64,000 bases of DNA from Mycolicibacterium parafortuitum (GTDB lineage: Bacteria; Actinomycetota; Actinomycetes; Mycobacteriales; Mycobacteriaceae). Location of the stretch: contig NZ_MVID01000021.1 of NCBI RefSeq assembly GCF_002086815.1, positions 55,269-119,268 on the forward strand, in the 5' to 3' direction. Below are positions 63,950 through 64,000 of this stretch, in pieces (position 1 is the stretch's first letter; every line of letters begins with the position of its first letter). Made by a program: the position numbers and the translations under genes. The notes beneath the pieces were generated by a model that was given only the letters and a program-made list of their open reading frames with translations, was not told the origin of the DNA and did no database searches.

Positions 63950-64000
63950 GAGCCTGCTGAATTAATCCGGCGTGGTGGCGGGGTTTGCGGCTGGGTTCTC

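Overview
The window is chromosomal DNA of a high-GC actinobacterium. Gene order and protein sequence point to Mycobacterium sensu lato, most likely a fast-growing Mycolicibacterium-type species rather than the tuberculosis complex. The basis is recall of M. tuberculosis gene order (pyrR to metK, fmt-rsmB-rpe-ribD, P55-lprG, ribC-ribBA-ribH, uvrC-rapZ-cuvA-whiA, gap-pgk-tpi-secG, pgl-opcA-zwf-tal-tkt/ctaB); no database was searched. The PE/PPE genes that I recall between pyrF and mihF in M. tuberculosis are absent here.

Layout. 1-1591: efp, nusB and a conserved hypothetical gene. 1599-4137: two minus-strand accessory genes, a DUF222/HNH endonuclease and a serine beta-lactamase-like hydrolase. 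4138-13176: the pyrimidine operon pyrR-pyrB-pyrC-membrane protein-carA-carB-pyrF, with a PyrR-binding RNA loop over the pyrR Shine-Dalgarno. 13558-17450: mihF, gmk, rpoZ, coaBC and metK (nucleoid, GTP supply, RNA polymerase, CoA, SAM). 17514-25038: a Baeyer-Villiger-type monooxygenase and a lipase (minus), then lysoplasmalogenase, priA, a DUF2207 protein and LemA (plus). 25061-29075: fmt, rsmB, rpe, ribD. 29206-31582: a probable unannotated 50-aa gene, then the P55/LprG lipid export pair (minus). 31692-34636: riboflavin genes ribC, ribBA, ribH and a PH-domain protein. 34605-36545: gamma-glutamyltransferase lipoprotein (minus). 36590-41560: uvrC-rapZ-cuvA-whiA. 41571-43877: a secreted lipase and a divergent solute-binding-fold protein without a signal peptide. 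43980-50172: gap, pgk, tpiA, secG, ppc. 50203-53462: a helical hypothetical protein divergent from lutABC. 53701-60492: a small membrane protein convergent with the pentose-phosphate operon tkt-tal-zwf-opcA-pgl (minus). 60708-63936: ctaB, a DUF1214 protein and a dicarboxylate/amino-acid:cation symporter.

Most of the window is housekeeping. Within operons, genes overlap by ATGA/GTGA, implying translational coupling. At least thirteen genes have a TANNNT-type -10 element 6-7 nt before their ATG/GTG and no Shine-Dalgarno, so they are probably translated from leaderless mRNAs; this fixed several start codons. I found no tRNA, rRNA, CRISPR array, prophage or complete insertion sequence. The best candidates for something undescribed are non-coding or very short: a composite inverted repeat with iterated CGACAA motifs upstream of pyrR, a 34-codon ORF bridging carA and carB, a 50-codon gene beside P55, overlapping divergent leaderless promoters between lipase and lysoplasmalogenase, and a leaderless three-codon uORF abutting lutA.
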